A stretch of 64,000 nt of DNA from UBA9676 sp963741615 (GTDB lineage Bacteria; Actinomycetota; Actinomycetes; Streptosporangiales; Streptosporangiaceae): positions 186,001 through 250,000 of the forward strand of contig CAVUIU010000019.1 of assembly GCA_963741615.1 (NCBI GenBank), read 5' to 3'. Position numbers and translations under genes: made by a program. Of this stretch, positions 1-9,195 are shown one piece after another. Under the pieces are notes generated by a model. The model was not told the DNA's origin, did no database searches, and saw nothing but the letters and a program-made list of their open reading frames with translations. Within the stretch, counting starts at the first letter, position 1, and each line of letters opens with the position of its first letter.

Positions 1-511
1 TGAGGATGACGATCCACAGCATGAACGGGGCCAGCCCCAGCGTGGGGCCGAAGTCACGCAGGAATGACAGGTGCGCGTCCGCAGGCGTTATGTCGAATCC
101 GTCGGCGAACCGTGGCAGCACCACCAGCGCCGCGAAGACCGCGCCCACCACCGCCTGGCCGGCCAGCTTGGCGCTGCTGCGCAGGCCCAGGCTGCGCTGC
201 TTGTAGATCTTGATGAAGTCGTCGATGAAGCCGACCACGCCCAGGCCGGCCATCAGCATCATCACCAGCAGGCCGGAGATCGAGGGCACCTGCCCGGTGA
301 CCACGTTGCCCGCGAAGTAACCGGCGAGCGAAGCGATGACGATGACGGTCCCGCCCATGGTGGGCGTGCCGCGCTTGGTCGCGTGCCCGGCCGGGCCCTC
401 CTCCCTGATCGCCTGGCCGTAGCCGCGCCTGCTGAAGACCCGGATCGCCAGCGGGGTGCCGAAGAGCGCGAGGAGCAGTGAGACGCCGCCCGCGACGAGG
501 ATGGTCTTCAC
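1..511 (-). CDS. mraY: Phospho-N-acetylmuramoyl-pentapeptide-transferase MraY, C-terminus off window
   Basis: MraY transfers phospho-MurNAc-pentapeptide from UDP to undecaprenyl phosphate at the inner face of the membrane, forming lipid I. Reading leftward from a GTG at 511 gives a protein that opens KTILVAGGVSLLL and carries the family signature GHATKRGTPTMGG and the motif GFIDDFIK with its acidic pair, between hydrophobic segments. About 170 residues are present of roughly 360; the rest lies beyond position 1. The GTG start overlaps the murE stop as GTGA, which suggests translational coupling. In most actinobacteria murF lies between murE and mraY; here it does not. Confidence 0.93.
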   Translation of the reverse strand, partial: MKTILVAGGVSLLLALFGTPLAIRVFSRRGYGQAIREEGPAGHATKRGTPTMGGTVIVIASLAGYFAGNVVTGQVPSISGLLVMMLMAGLGVVGFIDDFIKIYKQRSLGLRSSAKLAGQAVVGAVFAALVVLPRFADGFDITPADAHLSFLRDFGPTLGLAPFMLWIVIL

Positions 512-2172
512 TGTGCGGCCTCCCCCTCCCACGGCAGCGGCTCCCCGCCCGGCGCCGCCTGGCCATGGTGACGCGTGATCGCCGCGCCAGCCACCTCACG
601 GTCGTCGAACGGGATCACCGAGGCGCCGATGTACTGGCCACGTTCGTGCCCCTTGCCCGCCACCACGACCACGTCCCCCTTGCCGGCCATGGCGACGGCC
701 AGGCCGATCGCCGCGGCCCGGTCGGGCTCGACGATCACCCGGGCCCGCTGTGGCTGTGGCACGGTGAGCACTCCCGCCAGCATCTCCGCCAGTATCGCCA
801 GTGGATCCTCCGAACGCGGATTGTCGCTGGTGAGAATCGCCGTGTCCGCCAGGCGGGCCGCGGCGGCACCCATCAGCGGCCGCTTGGCCCGGTCCCGGTC
901 GCCACCGCAGCCAAGCACGATGCACAGCCGCCCACCGGTGACCGGGCGCAGGGCGCGCAGCACCGCTTCGACCGCACCTGGCTTGTGAGAATAGTCCACC
1001 AGCAGGGTGAAATCCTGCCCCGCCTCCACGCGCTCCAGGCGGCCGGGAACCCCGGGGCAGGCGGCCACTCCTGCGACCGCGGTGGCCACGTGGACGCCCG
1101 CTTCCACCAGGGCGACGACGGCGCCCATGGCGTTGGCGACGTTGTAACGGCCGGGCAGGGCCACCGACGCGTCCGCCTCCACCCCGCCCGGGCCGATAAT
1201 ACGGAACGAACTGCCGTCCGCGCCCGTCCGGACGTCGGCGGCCCGCCAGTCGGCGGCCGGGTCGCCCTCGGCAGAAAAGGTCGTGACCGGGATGCGCGCC
1301 GCCTCCGCCAGCTGGCGGCCGTATGCGTCGTCGGTGTTCACCACGCCCAGCCGGGTGTAGGCGGGCGTGAACAGGGCGGCCTTCGCGGCGAAGTACTCGT
1401 CGAGGCTGCCGTGAAAGTCCAGGTGGTCCTGGGACAGGTTGGTGAAGACCGCGACATCGTAGGCGGTCCCGCTGACCCGCCCGAGCGCCAGTGCGTGGCT
1501 GGACACCTCCATCGCCGCCGCGGTGACGCCCCGGGAAACCATGACGGAGAACAATGCCTGCAGGTCGGTCGCCTCCGGGGTGGTGAGGCTGCTGGCGGTG
1601 GTCAGGTCCCCCACCCGGGTCTCCACCCCGCCTGCCAGCCCGGTCAGATGACCGGCCCGGCGCAGCCCCGCCTCAAGCAGGTAGGTGGTGGTGGTCTTGC
1701 CGCTGGTGCCGGTCACGCCGATGAGCAGCAGGGCCCCCGACGGATGCCGGTACACCCAGTCCGCCACCTCCCCCAGCCGGGCACGGGGATCGGCGACCAC
1801 GAACACCGGCAGCCCGCACCGCCGGGCATCAGTCCGCCCGGCCGGATCGGTGAGGACCGCCACGGCGCCCGCCCGCGCCGCGTCCGGGCAGAACTCCGCC
1901 CCGTGGTGGTGGCCGCCGGGCAGCGCCGCGTAGAGGTCACCGGGCCGGACCCGGCGCGAATCGTGGGTGACGCCGGTCACCAGCGGCGGGCCGCCGGGCC
2001 CGCTGGACGGATCAGCCCCGGCCGGCGCACGAGACCCACCGGACCTGCCCGGCCCACCCGGCCCGCCAGGCCCACCCGGCCCACCCGGCCAGGTCATGAT
2101 CACGCCGAGCAGTTCGGCGAGCCCGGCCAGCGGGCGGCCGCGGGCACCACCTGGACGCAGATCCGCAAGCAC
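508..2172 (-). CDS. murE: UDP-MurNAc-tripeptide synthetase MurE (meso-DAP type)
   Basis: MurE is a cytoplasmic ATP-dependent ligase that adds the third residue of the peptidoglycan stem peptide. At 554 residues it is slightly long. The P-loop GVTGTSGKTT lies at residues 152-161. The motif DNPR at 450-453 is the known marker for meso-diaminopimelate as substrate. The extra length is mostly a Gly-Gly-Pro run (about residues 29-42) and a Pro/Gly-rich stretch up to residue 63, inserted after the first 25 residues. The GTG start at 2172 lies 19 nt past the ftsI stop, and the stop overlaps mraY. The first residues (LADLRPGG..LAGLAELLG) resemble those of the family, which supports this start. Confidence 0.95.
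   Translation of the reverse strand: MLADLRPGGARGRPLAGLAELLGVIMTWPGGPGGPGGPGGPGRSGGSRAPAGADPSSGPGGPPLVTGVTHDSRRVRPGDLYAALPGGHHHGAEFCPDAARAGAVAVLTDPAGRTDARRCGLPVFVVADPRARLGEVADWVYRHPSGALLLIGVTGTSGKTTTTYLLEAGLRRAGHLTGLAGGVETRVGDLTTASSLTTPEATDLQALFSVMVSRGVTAAAMEVSSHALALGRVSGTAYDVAVFTNLSQDHLDFHGSLDEYFAAKAALFTPAYTRLGVVNTDDAYGRQLAEAARIPVTTFSAEGDPAADWRAADVRTGADGSSFRIIGPGGVEADASVALPGRYNVANAMGAVVALVEAGVHVATAVAGVAACPGVPGRLERVEAGQDFTLLVDYSHKPGAVEAVLRALRPVTGGRLCIVLGCGGDRDRAKRPLMGAAAARLADTAILTSDNPRSEDPLAILAEMLAGVLTVPQPQRARVIVEPDRAAAIGLAVAMAGKGDVVVVAGKGHERGQYIGASVIPFDDREVAGAAITRHHGQAAPGGEPLPWEGEAAQ
2050..2091 (-). repeat. 9-nt tandem repeat encoding Gly-Gly-Pro in MurE
   Basis: Repeats close to ggcccaccc / ggcccgcca encode four to five Gly-Gly-Pro triplets near the MurE N-terminus. 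The unit length is a multiple of three, so copy-number change would keep the reading frame. Confidence 0.7.
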
Positions 2173-2191
2173 GGGCAGAGGCTACCGCTGA

Positions 2192-4273
2192 TCACGGTGC
2201 CGTGAGCCGGACGTTGGGACGCTTGGCACCATCCGGCGGAATCTTCAGCGCCTGCAGCGCGAACTTCATGACGTGATAGAACACCGGCCCGGCCACGTAG
2301 TTGCCGAAGTAGTCGCCGCTCTTGGGGTTCTGGATGTTGACCGCCACGACGATTTGCGGGTTGCTGGCGGGGGCCATGCCGATGTAGCTCGACCCGTACT
2401 GGCACAGGCAGTGCGCCCGGGGATCCCAGACCTGCGCGGTCCCGGTCTTGGCGGCGACGGAGTAGCCGGGGATCTCCCCCCAGGGCTGGTCCGCCAGCGT
2501 GGCGTCCAGCATGGGCACCTGCTGGAGGATGCCGACCAGTTCCCGTGCGGTCACGGGCTTGAGCACGCGCTGGCCGCGCGGTCGCGGCGTCGGGACGAAT
2601 TGCCCGTCCGCGGTGGTGGTGCCGGCGACGATGGTCGGCGGGACCCGGACGCCGCCGTTGGCGATGGTGGCGTACACGCCAGCCATCTGCACCGCCGTCG
2701 CCGCCACGCCCTGGCCGAAGGCAAGGGTGTACCGCTCGTCCCCCCACCATTTCGAGGGCGGCGGCAGGATGCCGGTGCTGGTGTCCGGCAGCGGCAGCCC
2801 GGTGGGACTCCCGAGGCCGAACGCCCGGTAGTACTGGTACTGCTGCTGCTGGCGCACGTGCTGGGCGACCTGGACCATGCCCACGTTGCTCGAGTGCGCG
2901 AGGACACCGGCCAGGGTGAGCCGCTCGGTCGGGTGCGGGTCCGCGTCGTGGAACGGGAACCCGCCCACCACGATCTGCTCCGGGACGGTGTAGGGGCTCA
3001 TCGGCGTCTGCCGGCCGCTTTCCAGCGCGGCCGCGGCCGTGATGACCTTGGCGGTGCTGCCGGGCGGGAAGACGGCGGCCACCGGCAGGTCCTGGGTGGC
3101 CGCCAGGTTCGTCACGTTCGTGGGCTGGTAGCCGGGGTACTGGGCCAGGGCGAGGATCTTGCCGGTGCGGGGCTCCATCACCACCACCGTGCAGTTGTCC
3201 GCCCGGGTCTGGCGGACCTGCTGCTCGCAGGCCCGCTGCGCCTCCCATTGCAGGCCGGACAGGATCGTCAGCCGGACGTCACCGCCCGGGACCATGGGCC
3301 GGACCCAGTCGGTGGCGACCGGGATCGGCTGGCCGTTCGCGCCCGTCTCCACCTCCTCCCGGCCGTCCCGGCCGGCCAGCAGCCGGTTGAAGGAGTCCTC
3401 GATGCCCGCCTGCCCGCGCAGGTCACCCGCGCTCGAGGTGGTGAATCCGACCAGGTTGGAGGCGAGACCGCCGCCCGGGTAGGCGCGGGTGTAAGCCGGC
3501 GTGAGGTAGATACCGACCGCGCTGAGCTTTTTCAGGCTCGCGCTGATCTGGTTGGCCGCGGCGATGGAGACACTCTTCGCGAGCAGCACGTACTGGCGGG
3601 AGCTGGGGTGGGCGAGGAGGTTCGCGATGGTCGCGGCCGGCATCCGGAGCGGGCCGGCCAGCGCGGCGGCGATCCGGCCCCGCAGCGCCGCCGTCTGGTC
3701 CGGCGTCTTCCCGGTGATCTGCGTCGGGTCCGCGGTCACCGTGTCGGTCTGCACGGTCATGGCCAGGATCGTGCCGTCCGCGGTGGTGATGCTGCCCCGT
3801 TCCGCTGGCACGGAGACGGTGTGCAGCCGCTGGCGCTCGGCCAGGGCCCGGTATCTCGCCCCGTCAAGACCCTGCAGCTGAACGAGCCGGCCGGCGATCA
3901 AGGACAGGACGAACCCGGTGCACAGCAGGGTGACGCGCAGGCGCCGGGCCGGGCTGGCACGCTGGATGCCGCCGCGGCGGGTACCTCCCCCGCGCATGGC
4001 GCCGCCACGCCCGGGGCCACCGCCCGGCCGGCCGGCCCGCCGGGGATCCCGGCGCTCACCGCGCGCCGCCGCACCGGTGGCGGGGACCGGGCCGGTCCGC
4101 CTCGCCCGCGTGCCCGGGCTGCCCGGCGTGCCCGGGCCGGCCCCGCGGGCGCGGGGGCCGGGATCACGGGCCCGGCCGCCGGCCGGCCGGCGGAGCCCGG
4201 CGGTGGCTGGTGGGCGCGCCGCGCCGGCCGGGCGCTCCCGGCCTTCCCGCCCGCCCTTACCAGCCGTTGTCAC
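2192..4273 (-). CDS. ftsI: Septal peptidoglycan transpeptidase (FtsI/PBP3-type, class B PBP)
   Basis: This is a division-specific D,D-transpeptidase, anchored in the membrane and acting outside the cell. The 693-residue protein has a long cytoplasmic Gly/Pro/Arg-rich N-terminus (about 1-108), one membrane helix (about 112-130), a PBP dimerisation domain, and a transpeptidase domain. The active-site motifs are STAK (nucleophile Ser about 406), SSN (461-463) and KTGTA nearer the C-terminus. The GTG start at 4273 overlaps the ftsL stop as GTGA, which supports the long N-terminus, although an internal start cannot be excluded. It lies between ftsL and murE, as is usual for a dcw cluster. Confidence 0.93.
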   Translation of the reverse strand: MTTAGKGGREGRERPAGAARPPATAGLRRPAGGRARDPGPRARGAGPGTPGSPGTRARRTGPVPATGAAARGERRDPRRAGRPGGGPGRGGAMRGGGTRRGGIQRASPARRLRVTLLCTGFVLSLIAGRLVQLQGLDGARYRALAERQRLHTVSVPAERGSITTADGTILAMTVQTDTVTADPTQITGKTPDQTAALRGRIAAALAGPLRMPAATIANLLAHPSSRQYVLLAKSVSIAAANQISASLKKLSAVGIYLTPAYTRAYPGGGLASNLVGFTTSSAGDLRGQAGIEDSFNRLLAGRDGREEVETGANGQPIPVATDWVRPMVPGGDVRLTILSGLQWEAQRACEQQVRQTRADNCTVVVMEPRTGKILALAQYPGYQPTNVTNLAATQDLPVAAVFPPGSTAKVITAAAALESGRQTPMSPYTVPEQIVVGGFPFHDADPHPTERLTLAGVLAHSSNVGMVQVAQHVRQQQQYQYYRAFGLGSPTGLPLPDTSTGILPPPSKWWGDERYTLAFGQGVAATAVQMAGVYATIANGGVRVPPTIVAGTTTADGQFVPTPRPRGQRVLKPVTARELVGILQQVPMLDATLADQPWGEIPGYSVAAKTGTAQVWDPRAHCLCQYGSSYIGMAPASNPQIVVAVNIQNPKSGDYFGNYVAGPVFYHVMKFALQALKIPPDGAKRPNVRLTAP

Positions 4274-4851
4274 GGGGTATATCCAGGCGGCACGACCACC
4301 ACGCCGGGCACGTGAGAGGGCTCGCTCTGGATCCGGCCCTTCCTGAGGTTAAGGAAATGCAGCAGCGGTGGCTCCCCCATGCCCAGCTTGCGCGCCCGCC
4401 CCGCGAGCACCGAGGGTGACTCTTCGCGGGCGACCTGCGCCTGGAGTTCCTGGGTCTGCTGTGCCAGCGTGACGTTCTGCTGCTGCAGCTGGGTGATCTG
4501 GTAGGACCCCGTGTCCAGGATCGTGTTGATCAGCAGCAGGCAGAGCAGGCCGCCGCCGAGCAGCCCGACCACCAGGAAGACGAAGGGCGTCCGGGAGGAC
4601 TGCACCGCCGCGGCGGCCGCCGCGGCCGGGGGCTGCCGCGGTGCGCTGGTCCGGGGGGGTGCCGATCCGGTCCCGGGGGCGCCGGGCCGGGGGGCCGGGA
4701 GGGCGCCGGGCCGGGTCCTGGGCCGTGCCCTGCCGTTCGGCAACCCGGCAGCGGCCGCCCGCCTGCCGGGTGCGGACGCGCGCGGCGCCCGCCCGGGCGG
4801 TGCGCCTTGCGTGCGCCTGGCCTCTGCTGTCACCTCGGTGCGTCCGCTCAC
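4270..4851 (-). CDS. ftsL: FtsL-like cell division protein
   Basis: A small bitopic division protein, expected to act with FtsB and FtsQ in the divisome. A GTG at 4851 preceded by a GGGGGAG ribosome site gives 193 residues. The in-frame start farther upstream would run into rsmH and is less likely. The N-terminal half is low-complexity Ala/Pro/Arg-rich. One hydrophobic helix (VFLVVGLLGGGLLCLLLI) is followed by a Gln-rich coiled coil (ITQLQQQNVTLAQQTQEL), the FtsL pattern. The family is poorly conserved, so the call rests on topology and on position between rsmH and ftsI. The stop overlaps the ftsI start by 4 nt. Confidence 0.85.
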   Translation of the reverse strand: MSGRTEVTAEARRTQGAPPGRAPRASAPGRRAAAAGLPNGRARPRTRPGALPAPRPGAPGTGSAPPRTSAPRQPPAAAAAAAVQSSRTPFVFLVVGLLGGGLLCLLLINTILDTGSYQITQLQQQNVTLAQQTQELQAQVAREESPSVLAGRARKLGMGEPPLLHFLNLRKGRIQSEPSHVPGVVVVPPGYTP

Positions 4852-4894
4852 CCTGTCTCCCCCCTGCCCGGCCAGCGGCCCGGCTCGTGCGCGA

Positions 4895-5853
4895 TCACGC
4901 AGCGTCCCTGATACGTTCGGCGGCCCGGAGCCGGGCCGAGGCGGATCGCGGATTGGCGGCAACTTCCTCGCTCGATGGCCGCTCCGCACCCCGGGTCAGC
5001 AGCCTGAACTGCGGGCGCGCCTCGGCGAGCGGCACCGGCAGCCCCGGTGGGGTGGAGTCCACCGCGCGCGCGGTGAGCGCGCGTTTGACGGCCCGGTCTT
5101 CCAGTGAGTGGTAGGCGAGCACGACGATCCTGCCGCCAACGCCGAGTGCGTCCAGCGCCGCGGGCAGCGCCCGTGCCAGCGCCTGCAGTTCCGCGTTCAC
5201 CTCGATCCGCAGCGCCTGGAAGGTCCGCTTGGCGGGGTGTCCCCCGCTGCGGCGGGCCGGGGCCGGGATCGAGTCACGGACGATCTCGGTCAGCTGGCTG
5301 GTGGACGTCAGGGGCCGGCGGCCCTCGCGCGCACCACGGCTTCCGCTATCCGGTGCGCGTACTTCTCCTCGCCGTACTCACGCAGCAGGCGGGCGAGCTC
5401 GGGCGCGGGATAGGTGTTGAGCACCTCAGCGGCGGTGAGCGCCTGGCCCCGGTTCATCCGCATGTCGAGCGGGGCGTCGTAGGAGTAGGCGAAACCGCGG
5501 CTGGGCTCGTCGAGCTGGGGCGATGACACCCCGAGGTCGAAAAGGATCCCCTGGACCCGCGCCACGCCCTCGCGGGCGAGCACGTCGGCGATCTGGTCGT
5601 AGACGGCGTGGACCAGCGTGACCCGGTCGCGGTAGGGGGCCAGGAGCCGGCCGCATTCCTCGATCGCCTCCGCGTCGGTGTCCAGCCCGACCAGCGCAAG
5701 ACCGGGATGGGCGGCCAGCAGCGCGCGGGCATGCCCGGCGCGGCCGAGGGTCGCGTCCACCAGGACCGCCCCCGGCGGGTCGAGGACAGGTGCGAAGAGC
5801 GCGAGCACCCGGTCAGCCATGACCGGCAGGTGAGCGGCTGGCGCCGAGCCCAT
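4895..5853 (-). CDS. rsmH: 16S rRNA m4C1402 methyltransferase RsmH, with an apparent 1-nt frameshift
   Basis: RsmH (MraW) N4-methylates C1402 of 16S rRNA using SAM. The first frame (5853 to a stop at 5308) starts MGSAPAAHLPVMADRVL and includes VDATLGRAGHA and the catalytic-region motif FDLGVSSPQLD. It then stops after VVRARAAGP. The missing middle (LTSTSQLTEIV, then SGGHPAKRTFQALRIEVN) and the C-terminus (VLAYHSLEDRAVK) continue at once in the next frame to a stop at 4895. Adding one base to the G run at 5311-5314 restores one frame of about 319 residues, the family's normal size. The ATG is preceded by AAAGGGGGG. Either a base-calling error or a real lesion would explain it. Confidence 0.9.
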
Positions 5854-6076
5854 CGAACCCCCCTTTCGCCGTGTCAGCTGCTGCCGTGTTAGCTGCTGCC
5901 GTGCACGCCGTCATCGGCGCTCGTACCTGAGAGGTGCACGGCCAGGTCTCCATCCGCGCGGTGCGCGGGCGGCCCGGATATCGCCTGGCGCCGGGGAAGT
6001 GACGTCAGCCGATCTGATCACCCAGGCGCGGGTGGAGACCTCGCCGGACACGGTGGCGCCGGTCAGCCGGCACCAC

Positions 6077-6514
6077 TCACAACACTCCGGGCAGCACCTC
6101 CTCCGACGCCGCTGAGAACGCTTCGTTCTGATCCGCCTCATAGGCCTGCCACGCGGCGGCATCCCAGATCTCCAGCCGCGTGTTGGCGCCGATGACGACG
6201 CAATCCCGCTGCAGGGCGGCGTAGTCACGCAGCCCTTGCGGGATCGTCACCCGGCCCTGCTTGTCCGGCACCTCATCGGAGGCGCTGGCGAAGAAGACCC
6301 GGCTGTAGTCACGCACGGCCTTCGCGGTGACGGGCGCGGTGCGCAGGGCCTCGGTGATCCGCCCGAACTCCGCCGTCGGGAAGACGTACAGGCAGCGCTC
6401 CTGGCCCTTGGTGATCACCAGTCCTCCCGCAAGTTCCTCGCGGTACTTGGCCGGCAGGAACAGCCGCCCCTTCTCGTCCAGGCGTGGCGTATGAGTGCCA
6501 AGGAACACCGGCAC
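6077..6514 (-). CDS. mraZ: Transcriptional regulator MraZ
   Basis: MraZ is an AbrB-fold DNA-binding protein that controls the dcw operon by binding repeats upstream of its own gene. The 145-residue product has the two expected swapped-hairpin repeats: LDEKGRLFLPAKYRE near the N-terminus and PDKQGRVTIPQGLRDYA in the middle. The GTG at 6514 follows a clear GGAGGTGA ribosome site. It is the first gene of the cluster; about 220 nt separate its stop from rsmH, and no further gene is evident there. Confidence 0.96.
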   Translation of the reverse strand: MPVFLGTHTPRLDEKGRLFLPAKYREELAGGLVITKGQERCLYVFPTAEFGRITEALRTAPVTAKAVRDYSRVFFASASDEVPDKQGRVTIPQGLRDYAALQRDCVVIGANTRLEIWDAAAWQAYEADQNEAFSAASEEVLPGVL

Positions 6515-6563
6515 TCACCTCCAGCCCCCCGGATAGCCGTGCCCGCTGCCCCTAGGCAGCCCC

Positions 6564-6603
6564 GGCACCCCACTGCGCACCACTGTACCCCACATTCCTC
6601 CAC
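6564..6603 (-). promoter_or_regulatory. Four MraZ boxes in 10-nt register
   Basis: On the minus strand this 40-nt stretch reads as four consecutive 10-mers, each beginning GTGG: GTGGAGGAAT, GTGGGGTACA, GTGGTGCGCA, GTGGGGTGCC. MraZ is known to bind direct repeats with a (G)TGGG core at 10-nt spacing, so this is very probably its operator. The array overlaps the predicted promoter, which is consistent with autorepression. Confidence 0.85.
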
Positions 6604-6609
6604 CGTCAA
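6582..6609 (-). promoter_or_regulatory. Predicted mraZ/dcw promoter
   Basis: On the minus strand TTGACG (6609-6604) and TACAGT (6587-6582) are separated by 16 nt and match the -35 and -10 hexamers of the vegetative sigma factor. The spacer is made of MraZ boxes, so bound MraZ would block polymerase. Transcription would start near 6575, about 60 nt before the mraZ GTG. Confidence 0.7.
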
Positions 6610-6851
6610 CGCTCATCATTCCCCCGGTCCCCCACCGGCAGGTGAAATAGCCAGCTCAGGCCGGTGGAGCAGAGTGGGAGGCCAGCCGGCGGGCGGCACC
6701 AGGCACGTGAACCGGGAGGGGAAATCGCACGTGAAACCGTCCAGGACGTACTGTCAGTACGCACCGGTCTGCCGGTACGCCCGGTATCACCGCGGCGGAG
6801 CGGACTCCCGGCGGGGCGGGGCGAGGAAGGCAGCGGGAGCGAGGAGGACGA

Positions 6852-7829
<978 letters not shown>

Positions 7830-7914
7830 CTGGCACCAGCCCGGTGCGGCCCGCGCGCGCTGGCATGAACCTGGGCGCCGGCCGTAGGTTGAGAGCAGGT
7901 GGAAGGAAGGGCCC

Positions 7915-9195
7915 GTGATGCGGTCGCTGTTCGGGGGGATCACCACTCGCGGCAGGGCTTTCCTCGCGGCCGGCCTTGCCGTCGGCGCGTTCGGGTTCAG
8001 CCTGGGCCAGCACGAGCTGGAGAGCCTTGGCTGCCTGCTGATCATCCTGCCGCTGCTTGCCGCGCTCGCCGCCGGCCGGGCCCGTTACCGCGTGCGGTGC
8101 CTGCGCGAGATCGCGCCGACCCGCGTGCCGGCCGGCCAGGCCGCCACCGTCGCCATCCGCCTCGACAACGTGAGCAGGCTCCCCACGGGGCTCTTGCTCG
8201 CCGAGGACACCATCCCCTACTCGCTGGGCACCCGGCCCCGCTTCGTCCTGGACCGGATCGAAGCAGGCGGCAGCCGGCGGATCATCTACCACATCCAGTC
8301 CGACCGCCGCGGCAAGTACGCCATCGGGCCGCTGAACGTCCGCGTGGCCGACGCTTTCGGCCTGGTGAGGCTCGGCAGTTCGGTGGCCCTGCCGGGCACA
8401 CTCGTGGTCACCCCCGCCATCACGGTGCTGCCGTGGACGGCGTTCTCCGGCACCTGGCTCAGGGAGGGCGGGACCAGGGCGAGCACAGCGGCCGCAGCCG
8501 GGGAGGACGACGTTGTCCCGCGCGCCTACCGGGAGGGGGACGACCTGCGGCGGGTGCACTGGCGTTCCACCGCCCGCTACGGGGAGATCATGGTGCGCCG
8601 GGAGGAGCAGCGGTGGCGGAACCGCGCGGTCCTGTTCCTGGATACGCGGGGCCGTGCCCACAGCGGTCAGGGACCAGCCTCGTCCTTCGAGTACGCCGTC
8701 AGCGCCGCCGCCTCGATAGGGGTTCACCTGGCCCGGGAGGGCATCAACGGCGAGTTCGTCACCGACGCCGGGCCGGTGAGCGCCAGCGGCCCGTTCGAGG
8801 ATGTGCTGCTCGACTCGCTCGCGGTCATCCGCCCGTCCCGGCTCTCCACCCTCATCCCGGCCCTGGCCGAGCGGCCGCGTGGCAACAGCGGCATGCTGAT
8901 CGCGGTGCTCGGGCATGTCTCGCCCGAGGAGGCGCGGCGGCTCGCGGCCGCCCGCCACCCCGCCGGGGCGGCGCTGGCGCTGCTGCTCGCCGTCTCCACC
9001 TGGAGCGCACAGCGGCCCGGCGACCAGCTGGAAGGCGAGACCGACACCGCGGCAGGCATCCTGGCCGCGGGCGGGTGGCGGGTGGCGACCGTCACGGCCG
9101 ACATGCCGCTCGCCGCGGCCTGGGAGATGCTCAACCATCCGGCTGGCCAGCCACGCCGGTTCGGCGGCCACGCCCCGGCGGGAGCCGCCCGATGA
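7915..9195 (+). CDS. DUF58 domain protein
   Basis: A membrane-associated protein of the family found beside MoxR ATPases. Two hydrophobic segments lie near the N-terminus (about residues 15-55). They are followed by a beta-rich region and the DUF58 core, with the characteristic stretch YREGDDLRRVHWRSTAR and a von Willebrand-like region beginning LFLDTRG. The start is GTG 7915 or the adjacent ATG 7918 (426 or 425 residues). The stop overlaps the next start as ATGA at 9192, so the three genes are probably translated together. No enzymatic role is established for the family. Confidence 0.9.
   Translation: MMRSLFGGITTRGRAFLAAGLAVGAFGFSLGQHELESLGCLLIILPLLAALAAGRARYRVRCLREIAPTRVPAGQAATVAIRLDNVSRLPTGLLLAEDTIPYSLGTRPRFVLDRIEAGGSRRIIYHIQSDRRGKYAIGPLNVRVADAFGLVRLGSSVALPGTLVVTPAITVLPWTAFSGTWLREGGTRASTAAAAGEDDVVPRAYREGDDLRRVHWRSTARYGEIMVRREEQRWRNRAVLFLDTRGRAHSGQGPASSFEYAVSAAASIGVHLAREGINGEFVTDAGPVSASGPFEDVLLDSLAVIRPSRLSTLIPALAERPRGNSGMLIAVLGHVSPEEARRLAAARHPAGAALALLLAVSTWSAQRPGDQLEGETDTAAGILAAGGWRVATVTADMPLAAAWEMLNHPAGQPRRFGGHAPAGAAR

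Larger units (their letters stand above)
6515..6851. other. Divergent intergenic region between mraZ and the MoxR gene
   Basis: This gap of 337 nt holds the mraZ promoter and operator at its left end. On the right lies a near-perfect palindrome at 6747-6761: CGTACTG, one T, CAGTACG, followed by the related CGGTACG and CGGTATC. The palindrome is placed where an operator for the plus-strand MoxR gene would lie, but no matching regulator is known from this window. No gene is evident. Confidence 0.5.

Noticed and set aside
478..4315. Long plus-strand open frames opposite murE and ftsI
   Set aside because: They are shadows: Arg/Pro/His/Gly-rich products with no motifs, typical of high-GC antisense frames, while the minus-strand genes have intact active sites.
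5308..5316. Programmed frameshifting in rsmH
   Set aside because: No slippery heptamer with a downstream structure of known type is evident. A second similar one-base loss at 9285-9300 makes an indel the simpler explanation.
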